Source: Thermoflexales bacterium (GTDB lineage: Bacteria > Chloroflexota > Anaerolineae > J036 > Brachytrichaceae). Taken from it: 9,668 nucleotides of DNA. The notes under the pieces are model-generated. The model was not told the origin of the DNA and ran no database searches. It was given only the letters and a program-made list of their open reading frames with translations. Positions 1 through 6,757 of this stretch are shown here, piece by piece. The stretch covers positions 1 through 9,668 of the forward strand of contig JAGOCU010000048.1 in assembly GCA_017998555.1 (NCBI GenBank), read 5' to 3'. The position numbers were made by a program, and so were the translations under genes. Each line of letters starts with the position of its first letter. Positions within the stretch are counted from its first letter, which is position 1.

Positions 1-522
1 CGCGCCCGTGGCCGAAACGCTCGCGACTGTCCCTGAAGCGCCTGCTGAAACGACCGTGGCTCGCGCCCCCGGGACCGCGGTCGCCTGGGCCGCTCCCGCC
101 ACAACGGTGGGTTGCAACTCACCCGGCAATGTGCCCGTGAACGGGCGGCCGGGATTGGGGCCGCGCCCCTGGCCCGTTCCGGTGATGGGGAAGGTGCCCG
201 AGAACGGCAGTGTTCCGGTGAACTCCCCGCGCGGGCCGCCCTGACCCGGCACGCCCCGCGTAAACGGGATCGTCCCCGAGATCTGACCGCCTGGGAGTTG
301 CCCGGGCGGTCCGCCGCGGGTCTGGCCGGTCCCCGTGATCGGGCGGCCCTGGAACTGGCCGTTTGGGGGCGGGGCCCCGCCTGGGAACTGGCCGCCCGCA
401 GGCGCCGCGGGGTCGGGCGTGGCGGCTGATGGTGAGGCGCCCTGGCAGGCGGCCAGCAGCAGGCAGGCCGCCAGGCTCAGGAATCGGCGCGCGCCGATCG
501 GTGTAAAGGAAGACATTGTCAT
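1..522 (-). CDS. Gly/Pro-rich lipoprotein, probable membrane-fusion (MacA/HlyD-like) subunit, 3' end outside window
   Basis: An open minus-strand frame of 174 codons has no stop before the window edge, so the C-terminus is missing. The N-terminus is a lipoprotein signal: R12-R13, a hydrophobic run of about residues 14-25, and lipobox L-A-A-C with the lipidated Cys at 26. Residues 43-136 are Gly/Pro/Gln-rich and internally repetitive (PITGTGQ at 61-67 and 112-118; FTGTLP at 101-106 and 128-133). The last visible stretch, ATVVSAGASGTVASVSATGA (155-174), resembles the opening strand of the biotinyl/lipoyl-like domain of membrane-fusion proteins, which commonly reads 'v.a.vsGtV..v.v..G'. As the third gene after an ABC ATPase and FtsX-type permease, 19 bp downstream of the permease, a periplasmic/extracytoplasmic adaptor role is plausible. 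ATG at 522 was chosen; an in-frame ATG at 516 is equally possible and neither has a clear Shine-Dalgarno. The lipoprotein call is firm; the adaptor call rests on one short motif plus context. Confidence 0.72.
   Translation of the reverse strand, partial: MTMSSFTPIGARRFLSLAACLLLAACQGASPSAATPDPAAPAGGQFPGGAPPPNGQFQGRPITGTGQTRGGPPGQLPGGQISGTIPFTRGVPGQGGPRGEFTGTLPFSGTFPITGTGQGRGPNPGRPFTGTLPGELQPTVVAGAAQATAVPGARATVVSAGASGTVASVSATGA
115..396 (-). repeat. Low-complexity Gly/Pro/Gln/Thr repeat segment inside the lipoprotein
   Basis: This encodes residues 43-136 of the lipoprotein, between the lipid anchor and the putative lipoyl domain. It has degenerate repeats built on 'GQ-aromatic/Leu-PGG', 'FTGTLP' and 'PITGTGQxRG'. 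It probably forms a flexible, disordered spacer that lifts the folded domain off the membrane or through a cell wall. The motif FPGGAPPxNG also occurs in the permease encoded next door. Confidence 0.6.
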
Positions 523-541
523 GATGAATAGAGCGCGGTGT

Positions 542-3500
542 TTATCGCTCGCGCAGAATGGTGATGGCTTTCTGGCGGATCACAGGCTGGGTGGCCAGCG
601 TTCCACCAACGACCGCGGCCACGACCACCATCGCGATGATGATGCCGGCGGTGTTGAAGTCGAAGGCGAATTTGAAGGGCAGGTCGGCCTGCAGGCGCTG
701 GCTCAGGACAAAGGCGTACCCGAGCATCGTCCCGGCGATGATGCCGGCCAGGCCGGCGGCCAGCGTGGTCACCACCGCCTCGCCGATGAAAATGCCGCGC
801 AGCTCGGCCCGGGCCGCCCCGATCGCCTTGAGCATGCCGATCTCGACCCGCCGCCCCATCACGGCCGTATACATGACCGCGAGCACGCCGAAGATGGCGG
901 TGACCATCGACAGCAGGGTGAGCAGGACGATGAAGACCCGGCTTTGATCGAGGGTGGCCCGGTCCGTTGTGATCTGTTCGGAGGTCGCGACCAGGGTCAT
1001 TCCGTTCTGGGTGCTCAGCGTGTTGCGCAGCGAGCGCAGCAGGGTGGTGTTGTTCACCCCGGGCTGGGTCGTCGCAAAGACCTTGTTCATCAGGTCCTTG
1101 GTGAGGTCGACCGATCCCAGGGCCGGGTCGTTCTGCAATTCGCGATACGTCTCGATATTGACCAGCACGCCGCTGCCATTGGCCTCGCTGCTGGTGCGCG
1201 AGAAGTAGCGGCTGAACCCGGGGATGCGGGCGCCGATGGCCACGATGGTGAGTTGCCGCTCGTGGTCGTTGCCGGTGCCCTTCACCAGCAGGGTGTCGCC
1301 CACCCGCAGGTCCAGGGCGGTGCTCAGCGAATCGCCAATGATGGCAGCGTTGCGATCCGTGGCCAGGCGGGTAAGCGCGGTCGCATCGCCCGCTGTCCAA
1401 CGTAGCAGGTCGGTATAAAGAACCTTGTTGAGGTCGTCCTGCACGCCGACCAGGTTGACCCGCGCGCTGCGCAGGCCGATCCGATCGCTGACCTGAATGC
1501 CATTGAGGTTATCAGCCACACCCACAACCGTGGCGATGCCGGCCTGGTTTCGAATTGTGGCGAAATCGGCGCTGGTCAGAATCGCGTCGGCGCGCTCCAC
1601 CCGCCGAAAGACCTGGAAGTCGGCGAACCCGCCGGCGGGGCCGGCCTGCCGCACCTGCGCCACAACCGGCGCGCCGTTGTTGAAGCGCGAGTCGGTCTCG
1701 ACGTTGGCGTCCTGCAGGGCGAGCTGGGTGGCCAGCAGACAGGGCAGCACACCGCTCATCACCACCATCAGCGAGATCAGGGCATTCCGGCCCTTGCTGC
1801 GCAGCGAGTAGCGCCCGGCGAAGAAGGCGGCTTTGGGCGCGATTAAGCTGTACAGGGCGATCAGGACCCGCTCAAGGGGGGTGGTGAGAAAGTAGAACAG
1901 CAGGGCGATCCCGACCACCATCAGCAGCAGCGACCCCGAGTTCAGCACGGTCTGGCCGGTCACGTTGCCGCGGGTGAAGACCGTCGGCAGGGCAATCAGG
2001 ATCACCCCGCTGAATAGGAGCATCACGATGCCGGCGATCAGCAGGCCCGTGTCCGCACGGCGCTCACGCAGCGCGGTCAGATCTTCGAGGGTGGGCTGAT
2101 CGGCCGCCGAAGGATTCAGGACGACCATCACTTTGGTGTTCGCGGCCTTCTGGGCGGGGCTGATCGTGGCCAGGGCCAGGACCGTGATGGTGATGGCGGT
2201 CGGGATCAGCACGGTCGACAAGGTCCAGTCCGCCCGCACGCCCGCGGGCAACTGGAGATTCGCCAGGACGATGGGCACAATGACGTTGTCGTTGATGAGC
2301 CGGCCGAGCAGCAACCCCACCACAATCCCGATTGCGCCGAGGGCCGCCACCTCGATGATGACGACTTCGTACAGCCGCGCGCGGGGCGCGCCCAGCACGC
2401 GCAGAACGGCAAGGTCGTATTTCTGCTCGGCGACGGTCGTCGTCATGAGGGCGTTGACCATCAAGCCGATGATGCTCATGCTGAGCACGCCATACAGCGT
2501 GATGTAGGTCTGGGTGAAGGTGAAGGCCGAGGAGGCCGTCTCGAGCTGGGAGTATTTGGGCAGGCTCACCGTGAACTCGGATCCCAGCGACTTCTGCAGG
2601 TCATCGCGCACGGTCTCGCCGACCGATCGGGCCTCGGTCACAGTCGCCTTGGCATCGGTGGTGCCGCTGTTCTTGGACTGCCAGACCAGCAACATTCGAT
2701 TGGCCTGCCCGAGTTTCCCAAGCCAGGCCTGGGCGTCTTCCAGCCGCATGATCAGACCGTTGCTGACGCTGCTGCCCATGCCGGACAGGCTGCCCACACC
2801 GGCGACCACGAAGCGGGCCGTCAGCCGCGGGGCGCTCACCCCGGTCACGGCGGCCTCGCCCGCGAGCCTTTGAGCAGGGATGGCATACGACAGCTCGATT
2901 TCATCGCCCGTCTGTGCGCCGAGCGTGCCGGCCGTGGTCGAATCCAAAAAGACTTGTCCAGCGGTCGGAGGATAGACACCACCGGCCTGGCTGGCGACTG
3001 AGCGCACGCGGCTGGCGGCGGATGCGTTGTTGAAGTTGCCGGGCGCGCCGCCTGGCGCGCCGTTTGGGGGGGCGCCGCCGGGGAAGCCGCCACCCTGACC
3101 GCCGGGTCCGCCGCCCTGCCCACCGGTCGTCCCGACCCGGATGCCGGCCACGCTGAGGCCGGTTGTGGCGCTGCTGGACGCGGGCTGGGCAAGAGACACC
3201 AACGCATCATTGTCGGCATCGATGGCGATCAGGGTGACCGCGTCGCCAGTGGAGGCGTCGACGCGGCGCGCTTCGACGCTGCTCTGGATGCGGGGGAGGG
3301 CCTGCGCGATCTGGGGGTACGCCGCGCGGGCGGCGGTCGAAACCGTGCCCGTGTCAAAAAACGTGTTGGCCGCGAGATCGCTCTTGGTGATGCTCAGGTC
3401 GTAGCCGCCCGTCTGGGCGCCGATGGTTTGAATGCTGAACTGGCGCTGGGTGTCGACCAGGGCCAGCAGCGCGCCGACCAGGGCCACGCCGATCGTGAGC

Positions 3501-3568
3501 GCAAGCGCGATGATGAGCGTGCGCAGCTTGCGCCGGCGCAGGGAACTCAAAACGTATTTCAGGCTCAT
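542..3568 (-). CDS. ABC transporter permease with two FtsX/MacB-like halves
   Basis: This 1008-residue membrane protein is the transmembrane subunit for the ATPase encoded 9 bp upstream. Hydrophobic segments suggest ten helices: one at about 16-38, a large extracytoplasmic domain (about 39-350), three helices near 355-377, 400-424 and 447-470, a linker pair near 508-530 and 544-565, another at about 594-618, a second extracytoplasmic domain (about 619-875), and three C-terminal helices near 877-902, 927-955 and 973-993. Each half ends with a typical FtsX signature after its helix (EQKYDLAVLRVLGAPRARL at 381-399; RRVEIGMLKAIGAARAEL at 906-923). The arrangement matches duplicated FtsX permeases (YbbP/LolC-like mechanotransmission type) rather than the four-helix MacB. 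Such proteins usually move lipids, peptides or antibiotics, or drive extracytoplasmic work, rather than channel small solutes; the substrate here is unknown. An unusual Gly/Pro insertion occupies residues 146-180. ATG at 3568 precedes a typical cytoplasmic SLRRRKLRT start. Confidence 0.92.
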   Translation of the reverse strand: MSLKYVLSSLRRRKLRTLIIALALTIGVALVGALLALVDTQRQFSIQTIGAQTGGYDLSITKSDLAANTFFDTGTVSTAARAAYPQIAQALPRIQSSVEARRVDASTGDAVTLIAIDADNDALVSLAQPASSSATTGLSVAGIRVGTTGGQGGGPGGQGGGFPGGAPPNGAPGGAPGNFNNASAASRVRSVASQAGGVYPPTAGQVFLDSTTAGTLGAQTGDEIELSYAIPAQRLAGEAAVTGVSAPRLTARFVVAGVGSLSGMGSSVSNGLIMRLEDAQAWLGKLGQANRMLLVWQSKNSGTTDAKATVTEARSVGETVRDDLQKSLGSEFTVSLPKYSQLETASSAFTFTQTYITLYGVLSMSIIGLMVNALMTTTVAEQKYDLAVLRVLGAPRARLYEVVIIEVAALGAIGIVVGLLLGRLINDNVIVPIVLANLQLPAGVRADWTLSTVLIPTAITITVLALATISPAQKAANTKVMVVLNPSAADQPTLEDLTALRERRADTGLLIAGIVMLLFSGVILIALPTVFTRGNVTGQTVLNSGSLLLMVVGIALLFYFLTTPLERVLIALYSLIAPKAAFFAGRYSLRSKGRNALISLMVVMSGVLPCLLATQLALQDANVETDSRFNNGAPVVAQVRQAGPAGGFADFQVFRRVERADAILTSADFATIRNQAGIATVVGVADNLNGIQVSDRIGLRSARVNLVGVQDDLNKVLYTDLLRWTAGDATALTRLATDRNAAIIGDSLSTALDLRVGDTLLVKGTGNDHERQLTIVAIGARIPGFSRYFSRTSSEANGSGVLVNIETYRELQNDPALGSVDLTKDLMNKVFATTQPGVNNTTLLRSLRNTLSTQNGMTLVATSEQITTDRATLDQSRVFIVLLTLLSMVTAIFGVLAVMYTAVMGRRVEIGMLKAIGAARAELRGIFIGEAVVTTLAAGLAGIIAGTMLGYAFVLSQRLQADLPFKFAFDFNTAGIIIAMVVVAAVVGGTLATQPVIRQKAITILRER

Positions 3569-3577
3569 GGCACTCCG

Positions 3578-4345
3578 CTAAGGCCGGTCGCCGGAGGCGA
3601 CCGTCTCCTCGACGAGCTTCCCGTCGCGCATCTGGATGACGCGGTGGGCGAACTTGCTCATGCGCGGATCGTGGGTGACATAGACGATGGTGGTCCCGCG
3701 CTCTTTGTTGGTGGCCTCGAGCAGGCGCATGATTTCGTAGGAGGTCTCGGTGTCGAGGTCGCCGGTCATCTCGTCGCCGATGATGAGGGGCGGGTCGTTG
3801 GCCAGGGCGCGGGCGATGGCGACGCGTTGTTGTTGCCCGCCCGAGAGCTCGCTGGGGTAATGATTCATCCGGTCGGACAAACCCACCGAAGTCAGCAACT
3901 CCTGGGCCTTCTTGCCGTTGCGCCGGCCGGCCAGGACCATGGGGACTTGCACGTTTTCCAGGGCGGTGAAGCTGCTGAGCAGGTTGAAGTTCTGGAAGAT
4001 GAAGCCGATCTTGTTGCGGCGCATCTCGGCCAGTTTCTCTTCGCTCAGGGCGATGACATTCTGCCCGTCGACGCTGACGTGACCGCGGCTGGCGGTGTCC
4101 AGTCCGCCCACGATGTTGAGCATGGTCGTTTTGCCGCTCCCGCTGGGCCCCATCAGACACAGGATCTCGCCCCGGCGGACCTTGAGCGAGACGCCGCGCA
4201 GGGCGGGGACCGCTTCCTTGCCCATGACGAAGCTCTTGTGCACGTCGTCAATCAGAACGATGAAATCCGGATCCGCGCCGTTGCCGTTTGCGCCCTTGGG
4301 GGTGGGTTCGGTTGCGCCTTTTGCGGCTGTTGGTTGTTTGAGCAT
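3578..4345 (-). CDS. ABC transporter ATP-binding protein (MacB/LolD/FtsE-like class)
   Basis: This 255-residue nucleotide-binding subunit powers the downstream permease at the cytoplasmic face. Visible motifs are Walker A GPSGSGKTT (66-74), Q-loop Gln118 in FIFQNFNLL, signature LSGGQQQR (168-175), Walker B LIIGDE with Asp191 and catalytic Glu192, D-loop GDLD (195-198) and H-loop His225 in VTHDPR. FIFQNFNLL and the overall length are typical of the LolD/MacB/FtsE group. The Walker B continuation is DEMTGDLD where the family nearly always has DEPTGxLD, a Pro-to-Met change. The first ~27 residues are a low-complexity Thr/Pro/Gly/Asn tail outside the core fold. The frame stays open well upstream, but ATG at 4345 is preferred: it has AGAGAGGG at 4362-4355 with a 9-nt spacer, whereas longer starts would run through the palindrome and into the divergent regulator gene. 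Confidence 0.94.
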   Translation of the reverse strand: MLKQPTAAKGATEPTPKGANGNGADPDFIVLIDDVHKSFVMGKEAVPALRGVSLKVRRGEILCLMGPSGSGKTTMLNIVGGLDTASRGHVSVDGQNVIALSEEKLAEMRRNKIGFIFQNFNLLSSFTALENVQVPMVLAGRRNGKKAQELLTSVGLSDRMNHYPSELSGGQQQRVAIARALANDPPLIIGDEMTGDLDTETSYEIMRLLEATNKERGTTIVYVTHDPRMSKFAHRVIQMRDGKLVEETVASGDRP

Positions 4346-4421
4346 GGTGTATGGCCCTCTCTGATGCCGGCCATACTGTAACGCGGTCGCGCAAAGAAGT
4401 TGTTTAGAACGTGTGAGGGTG

Positions 4422-4488
4422 TTGTCGGGAGCGATATCCCGCCCGGCGTACGCCGGGCGGGATATCGCTCCCGGCGGCGGCCCGACAA
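4422..4488. repeat. Palindrome 1: GTAC-centred inverted repeat between divergent genes
   Basis: A perfect 48-bp palindrome spans 4426-4473, centred between T4449 and A4450. The core is CCCGCCCGGCG/TA and its complement, flanked by GGGAGCGATAT arms. If the 11 bases 4473-4483 (ggcggcggccc) are removed from the right side, symmetry extends by TTGTC (4422-4426) against GACAA (4484-4488), giving 27-bp arms. The right arm therefore looks as if it gained an 11-bp insertion. It lies between the start codons of two divergent genes, so it cannot be an ordinary terminator for either. It could act as an insulator, cruciform or protein target; this is inference. Confidence 0.9.
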
Positions 4489-4494
4489 GATTGC

Positions 4495-4516
4495 GAACAT
4501 CTCCTGAACATCTTCC
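4495..4516 (+). promoter_or_regulatory. 11-bp direct repeat, candidate OmpR-family regulator binding site
   Basis: GAACATCTcct (4495-4505) is followed immediately by GAACATCTtcc (4506-4516), an 8-base identity repeated at an 11-bp period. OmpR/PhoB-type regulators bind as head-to-tail dimers to direct repeats about one helical turn apart. The repeat ends 14 bp before a CATAAT -10-like hexamer and so overlaps where a -35 would be, the usual geometry for activation. Autoregulation by the adjacent response regulator is the natural inference; it might also serve the divergent transporter operon. Confidence 0.5.
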
Positions 4517-4530
4517 ACACACATCCAGCG

Positions 4531-4536
4531 CATAAT
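4531..4536 (+). promoter_or_regulatory. Candidate -10 element (CATAAT) for the two-component operon
   Basis: CATAAT matches TATAAT at five of six positions and lies 30 bp before the regulator's start codon. No convincing -35 hexamer sits 16-18 bp upstream; instead the GAACATCT direct repeat occupies that space, as at activator-dependent promoters. Confidence 0.4.
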
Positions 4537-4566
4537 CGAGCCGGAGCAACCACGGGCGAGGACAGC

Positions 4567-5250
4567 ATGGCAAAGACGATTCTCACGGTCGACGACAAGG
4601 AAAACGTGCGCACCCTGATTCGGGAGTATCTGACCGAGGAAGGGTTCCGGGTCGTCACCGCCGACAATGGCCAGACCGCCCTGTTTGTGGCCCGCCAGGA
4701 AAAACCGGATTTGATCCTGCTCGACCTGATGATGCCGGAGATGGATGGGACTTCATTCATTCGGGCTTTCCGGAAGGAAAGTGACACACCGATCATCGTT
4801 CTGACCGCCAAGCTCGAGGAGAGCGACAAGGTCCTGGGGCTCGAACTCGGTGCCGACGACTACATCACCAAGCCGTTCAGCATGCGCGAGTTGCTGGCCC
4901 GGGTGCATGCCGTCCTGCGGCGCGTCAACGGCACGGCGAAGGCGAGCCCGACTTTGCGGGTGGGTGACGTCTCGCTGGATCGCGAGACCCGGGCCGTGAC
5001 GGTCGGCGGGGTGGACGTCAAGCTCACCCCGTCGGAGTTCGATCTGCTGGCGATCATGATGACGTCACCCGGCCGGGTCTACACCCGGGCCTCGTTGCTT
5101 GAAGCCACCCAGGGCACGTATTTCGAGGGGATCGCCCGGACCATCGACGTGCATATCCGCAATCTGCGCTCAAAGATCGAGCCCAATCCCGCCGAACCGC
5201 GCTACATCGAGACGGTCTTTGGGATCGGCTACCGGTTCGCGAGCAAATGA
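4567..5250 (+). CDS. Response regulator, OmpR/PhoB family
   Basis: This 227-residue cytoplasmic transcription factor is activated by the kinase encoded next. The receiver domain (about 3-117) has the acidic pair D9-D10, phosphoacceptor Asp53 in LLLDLMMPEMDG, Thr80 and Lys102 (in ITKPF). The winged-helix DNA-binding domain (about 128-225) shows LTPSEFDLLAIM, the recognition-helix region RTIDVHIRNLRSKIE, and the C-terminal wing ETVFGIGYRF. Length and domain order are standard. The start ATG at 4567 has GAGGA at 4558-4562 with a short 4-nt spacer. The divergent arrangement with the ABC operon points to transporter regulation; the specific stimulus cannot be read from the sequence. Confidence 0.95.
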   Translation: MAKTILTVDDKENVRTLIREYLTEEGFRVVTADNGQTALFVARQEKPDLILLDLMMPEMDGTSFIRAFRKESDTPIIVLTAKLEESDKVLGLELGADDYITKPFSMRELLARVHAVLRRVNGTAKASPTLRVGDVSLDRETRAVTVGGVDVKLTPSEFDLLAIMMTSPGRVYTRASLLEATQGTYFEGIARTIDVHIRNLRSKIEPNPAEPRYIETVFGIGYRFASK

Positions 5251-5251
5251 C

Positions 5252-6661
5252 ATGCCGCGCACCATCACTGCCCGCCTGATTCTGGCCTTCCTGGTTGTGA
5301 GCATCACCGGTGTGGCGCTGGCGGCCGGGATCTCGTACTGGCTCACCCAGCGCGAGTTCATGCAGTTGTTCTACGATCAGACCCGCGATCGTTTTGTGGC
5401 GGAGGCAACCCAGTACTATCAGACCCGCGGCTCCTGGCAGGGCGTTGAGGCCAGTCTGCGGTTTCGCAGCTTCGAAGGGCGTCAGTCGCAGCGCGAACCA
5501 AACCCGTCGCCCGAGCCGCGCGATCCAAACGCTCCGCCTCCGGATCGCAATAATCCCAGCCGCCAATTCCCTTCCTATTTCGTGCTCGCCGATCAAACCG
5601 GGCGGGTCGTCATCGGGGCGAGCGGTATTCCGTCGGACACCCTGTTGACCGCCGCCCAAATCTCAGGCGGGACACCCGTGGAGGTCAACGACGATCGAGT
5701 GGGCACCGTGGTCTCCGCCTCGGTGCCGCCCCTGGGGCCGTTGGAGGAGAGCTATCTCAACCGGACCAACCGCGCCAGTCTGTACGCGGCTGCCGGTTCT
5801 ACCCTGCTGGCGCTCTTTCTCGGAATCATCCTGGCCCGCACCCTGACCCACCCCCTGCGTGACATGACGGCGGCGATTCGGGCGATGGCGAAGGGCGACC
5901 TGAAACAGGTGGTCAAGGTGTCTTCTTCGGATGAGCTGGGCGAACTGGCCGCCGCCTTCAATCACATGAGCGCCGATCTGGACACGCTTACCCGATCGCG
6001 GCGCCAGATGACGGCTGATATCGCCCACGATCTGCGCACGCCGCTGACGGTGATCGGCGGCTACATCGAATCCATGCGGGACGGCGTGCTCAAACCGACC
6101 CAGGAACGACTGGGAATCGTGGGCGGCGAAGTGCAGCATCTGCAACGGCTGGTGAATGATCTGGGCACGTTAGCCCAGGCCGAAGGCGGCGAGATGCGCC
6201 TGAATCGCGAAGCGCTCTCGCCTGTGAGTTTGTTGCGGACGATGGCCAAAACCTACCAGCCGCTGGCCGAGAAGCAGGGAATTGCTGTGGCCGTTGACGC
6301 GGCGGAGAGCCTGCCGCGGATCGACGCCGACCCGGATCGCCTGACCCAGGTATTTGGCAACCTCGTCACCAATGCGCTGCGGCACACCCCCAACGGCGGC
6401 ACGATCACATTCCGGGCCGAGGCCGCGGGAAAGGCGGTCAGCTTGATGGTCTCCGACACCGGAGAGGGGATCGCGCCCGAGGATCTGCCGCGCGTGTTTG
6501 ACCGCTTCTATCGCGGCGACAAAGCCCGGACCACGCATGGCGAGTCGGGGTTGGGCCTGGCGATCGCCAAATCCATCGTCGAAATGCATGGCGGCACGAT
6601 TGCGGCTGAAAGCGCGCCCGGCCGGGGCACGACCATGCGGGTGACCTTGCCGGTGGCCTGA
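5252..6661 (+). CDS. Sensor histidine kinase with HAMP domain (BaeS-like)
   Basis: This 469-residue membrane kinase is the partner of the upstream regulator; its ATG comes one base after the regulator's stop, so translation is probably coupled. The frame is open 51 codons further upstream inside the regulator gene, but that extension is coding sequence of the other gene. Order: transmembrane helix 8-30; extracytoplasmic sensor about 31-176; second helix 177-197; HAMP 198-250; HisKA with phosphoacceptor His259 in DIAHDLRTPL; HATPase with N-box NLVTNALRHTP (370-380), G1 DTGEGI (402-407), F-box FDRFYR (416-421) and G2 GESGLGLAIAK (430-440). All catalytic motifs are intact. The sensor contains a Pro/Asn-rich stretch (about 83-106) that looks disordered and may be a lineage-specific insert. 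The ligand is unknown. Confidence 0.95.
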   Translation: MPRTITARLILAFLVVSITGVALAAGISYWLTQREFMQLFYDQTRDRFVAEATQYYQTRGSWQGVEASLRFRSFEGRQSQREPNPSPEPRDPNAPPPDRNNPSRQFPSYFVLADQTGRVVIGASGIPSDTLLTAAQISGGTPVEVNDDRVGTVVSASVPPLGPLEESYLNRTNRASLYAAAGSTLLALFLGIILARTLTHPLRDMTAAIRAMAKGDLKQVVKVSSSDELGELAAAFNHMSADLDTLTRSRRQMTADIAHDLRTPLTVIGGYIESMRDGVLKPTQERLGIVGGEVQHLQRLVNDLGTLAQAEGGEMRLNREALSPVSLLRTMAKTYQPLAEKQGIAVAVDAAESLPRIDADPDRLTQVFGNLVTNALRHTPNGGTITFRAEAAGKAVSLMVSDTGEGIAPEDLPRVFDRFYRGDKARTTHGESGLGLAIAKSIVEMHGGTIAAESAPGRGTTMRVTLPVA

Positions 6662-6668
6662 ATGTATT

Positions 6669-6720
6669 CGAAGTCTATGTCCCCGCCCCGGCGTACGCCG
6701 GGGCGGGGACATAGACTTCG
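6669..6720. repeat. Palindrome 2: GTAC-centred perfect 52-bp inverted repeat
   Basis: It is perfectly symmetric around T6694/A6695. The core is CCCCGCCCCGGCG/TA and its complement, flanked by CGAAGTCTATGT arms. A further ATT/AAT match appears outside if one G (6721) is bulged. It begins 8 bp after the kinase stop codon and ends 37 bp before the antitoxin start. It could attenuate or end kinase transcription, but no T-tract follows the stem as in an intrinsic terminator. Confidence 0.92.
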
Positions 6721-6729
6721 GAATCGCGA

Positions 6730-6754
6730 CGTAGTAGCTACGATATATACTACG
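6730..6754 (+). promoter_or_regulatory. Candidate promoter/operator of the toxin-antitoxin operon
   Basis: CGTAGTA (6730-6736) and TACTACG (6748-6754) form an inverted repeat with an 11-bp spacer; a nested GTAGCTAC palindrome (6734-6741) adds a third CTACG half-site. The AT-rich centre contains TATACT (6746-6751), a good -10 hexamer. Initiation about 7 bp later would fall at the antitoxin ATG (6758), and no Shine-Dalgarno is visible, so the transcript may be leaderless. An operator over the -10 fits autorepression, the usual control of such operons; binding itself is inferred. Confidence 0.55.
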
Positions 6755-6757
6755 ATC

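Noticed and set aside
335..1405. A 356-codon open frame on the plus strand opposite the lipoprotein and permease genes
   Set aside because: Its translation is rich in Arg, His, Gly and Asp with no recognisable domain, and it is antisense to a clear membrane-protein gene; long antisense frames are common in GC-rich coding DNA.
3428..4381. A 317-codon plus-strand open frame opposite the ATPase gene
   Set aside because: It is the antisense frame of an ABC ATPase whose motifs are all intact; the translation shows no family features.
5099..5251. A longer N-terminus for the histidine kinase starting inside the regulator gene
   Set aside because: The extra 51 residues are out-of-frame regulator sequence, while ATG 5252 is directly followed by a standard membrane helix.
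5054..6145. Minus-strand open frames opposite the regulator and kinase genes
   Set aside because: The translations are compositional mirror images of the kinase gene, with no ribosome site or domain.
6669..6720. Calling palindrome 2 an intrinsic terminator
   Set aside because: The stem is strong, but no T-tract follows it and the same family lies between divergent genes at 4426, so a general terminator role is not supported.
6662..6757. A longer antitoxin starting at 6662
   Set aside because: The extension is just the translated palindrome and operator; ATG 6758 immediately follows a good -10 and operator.
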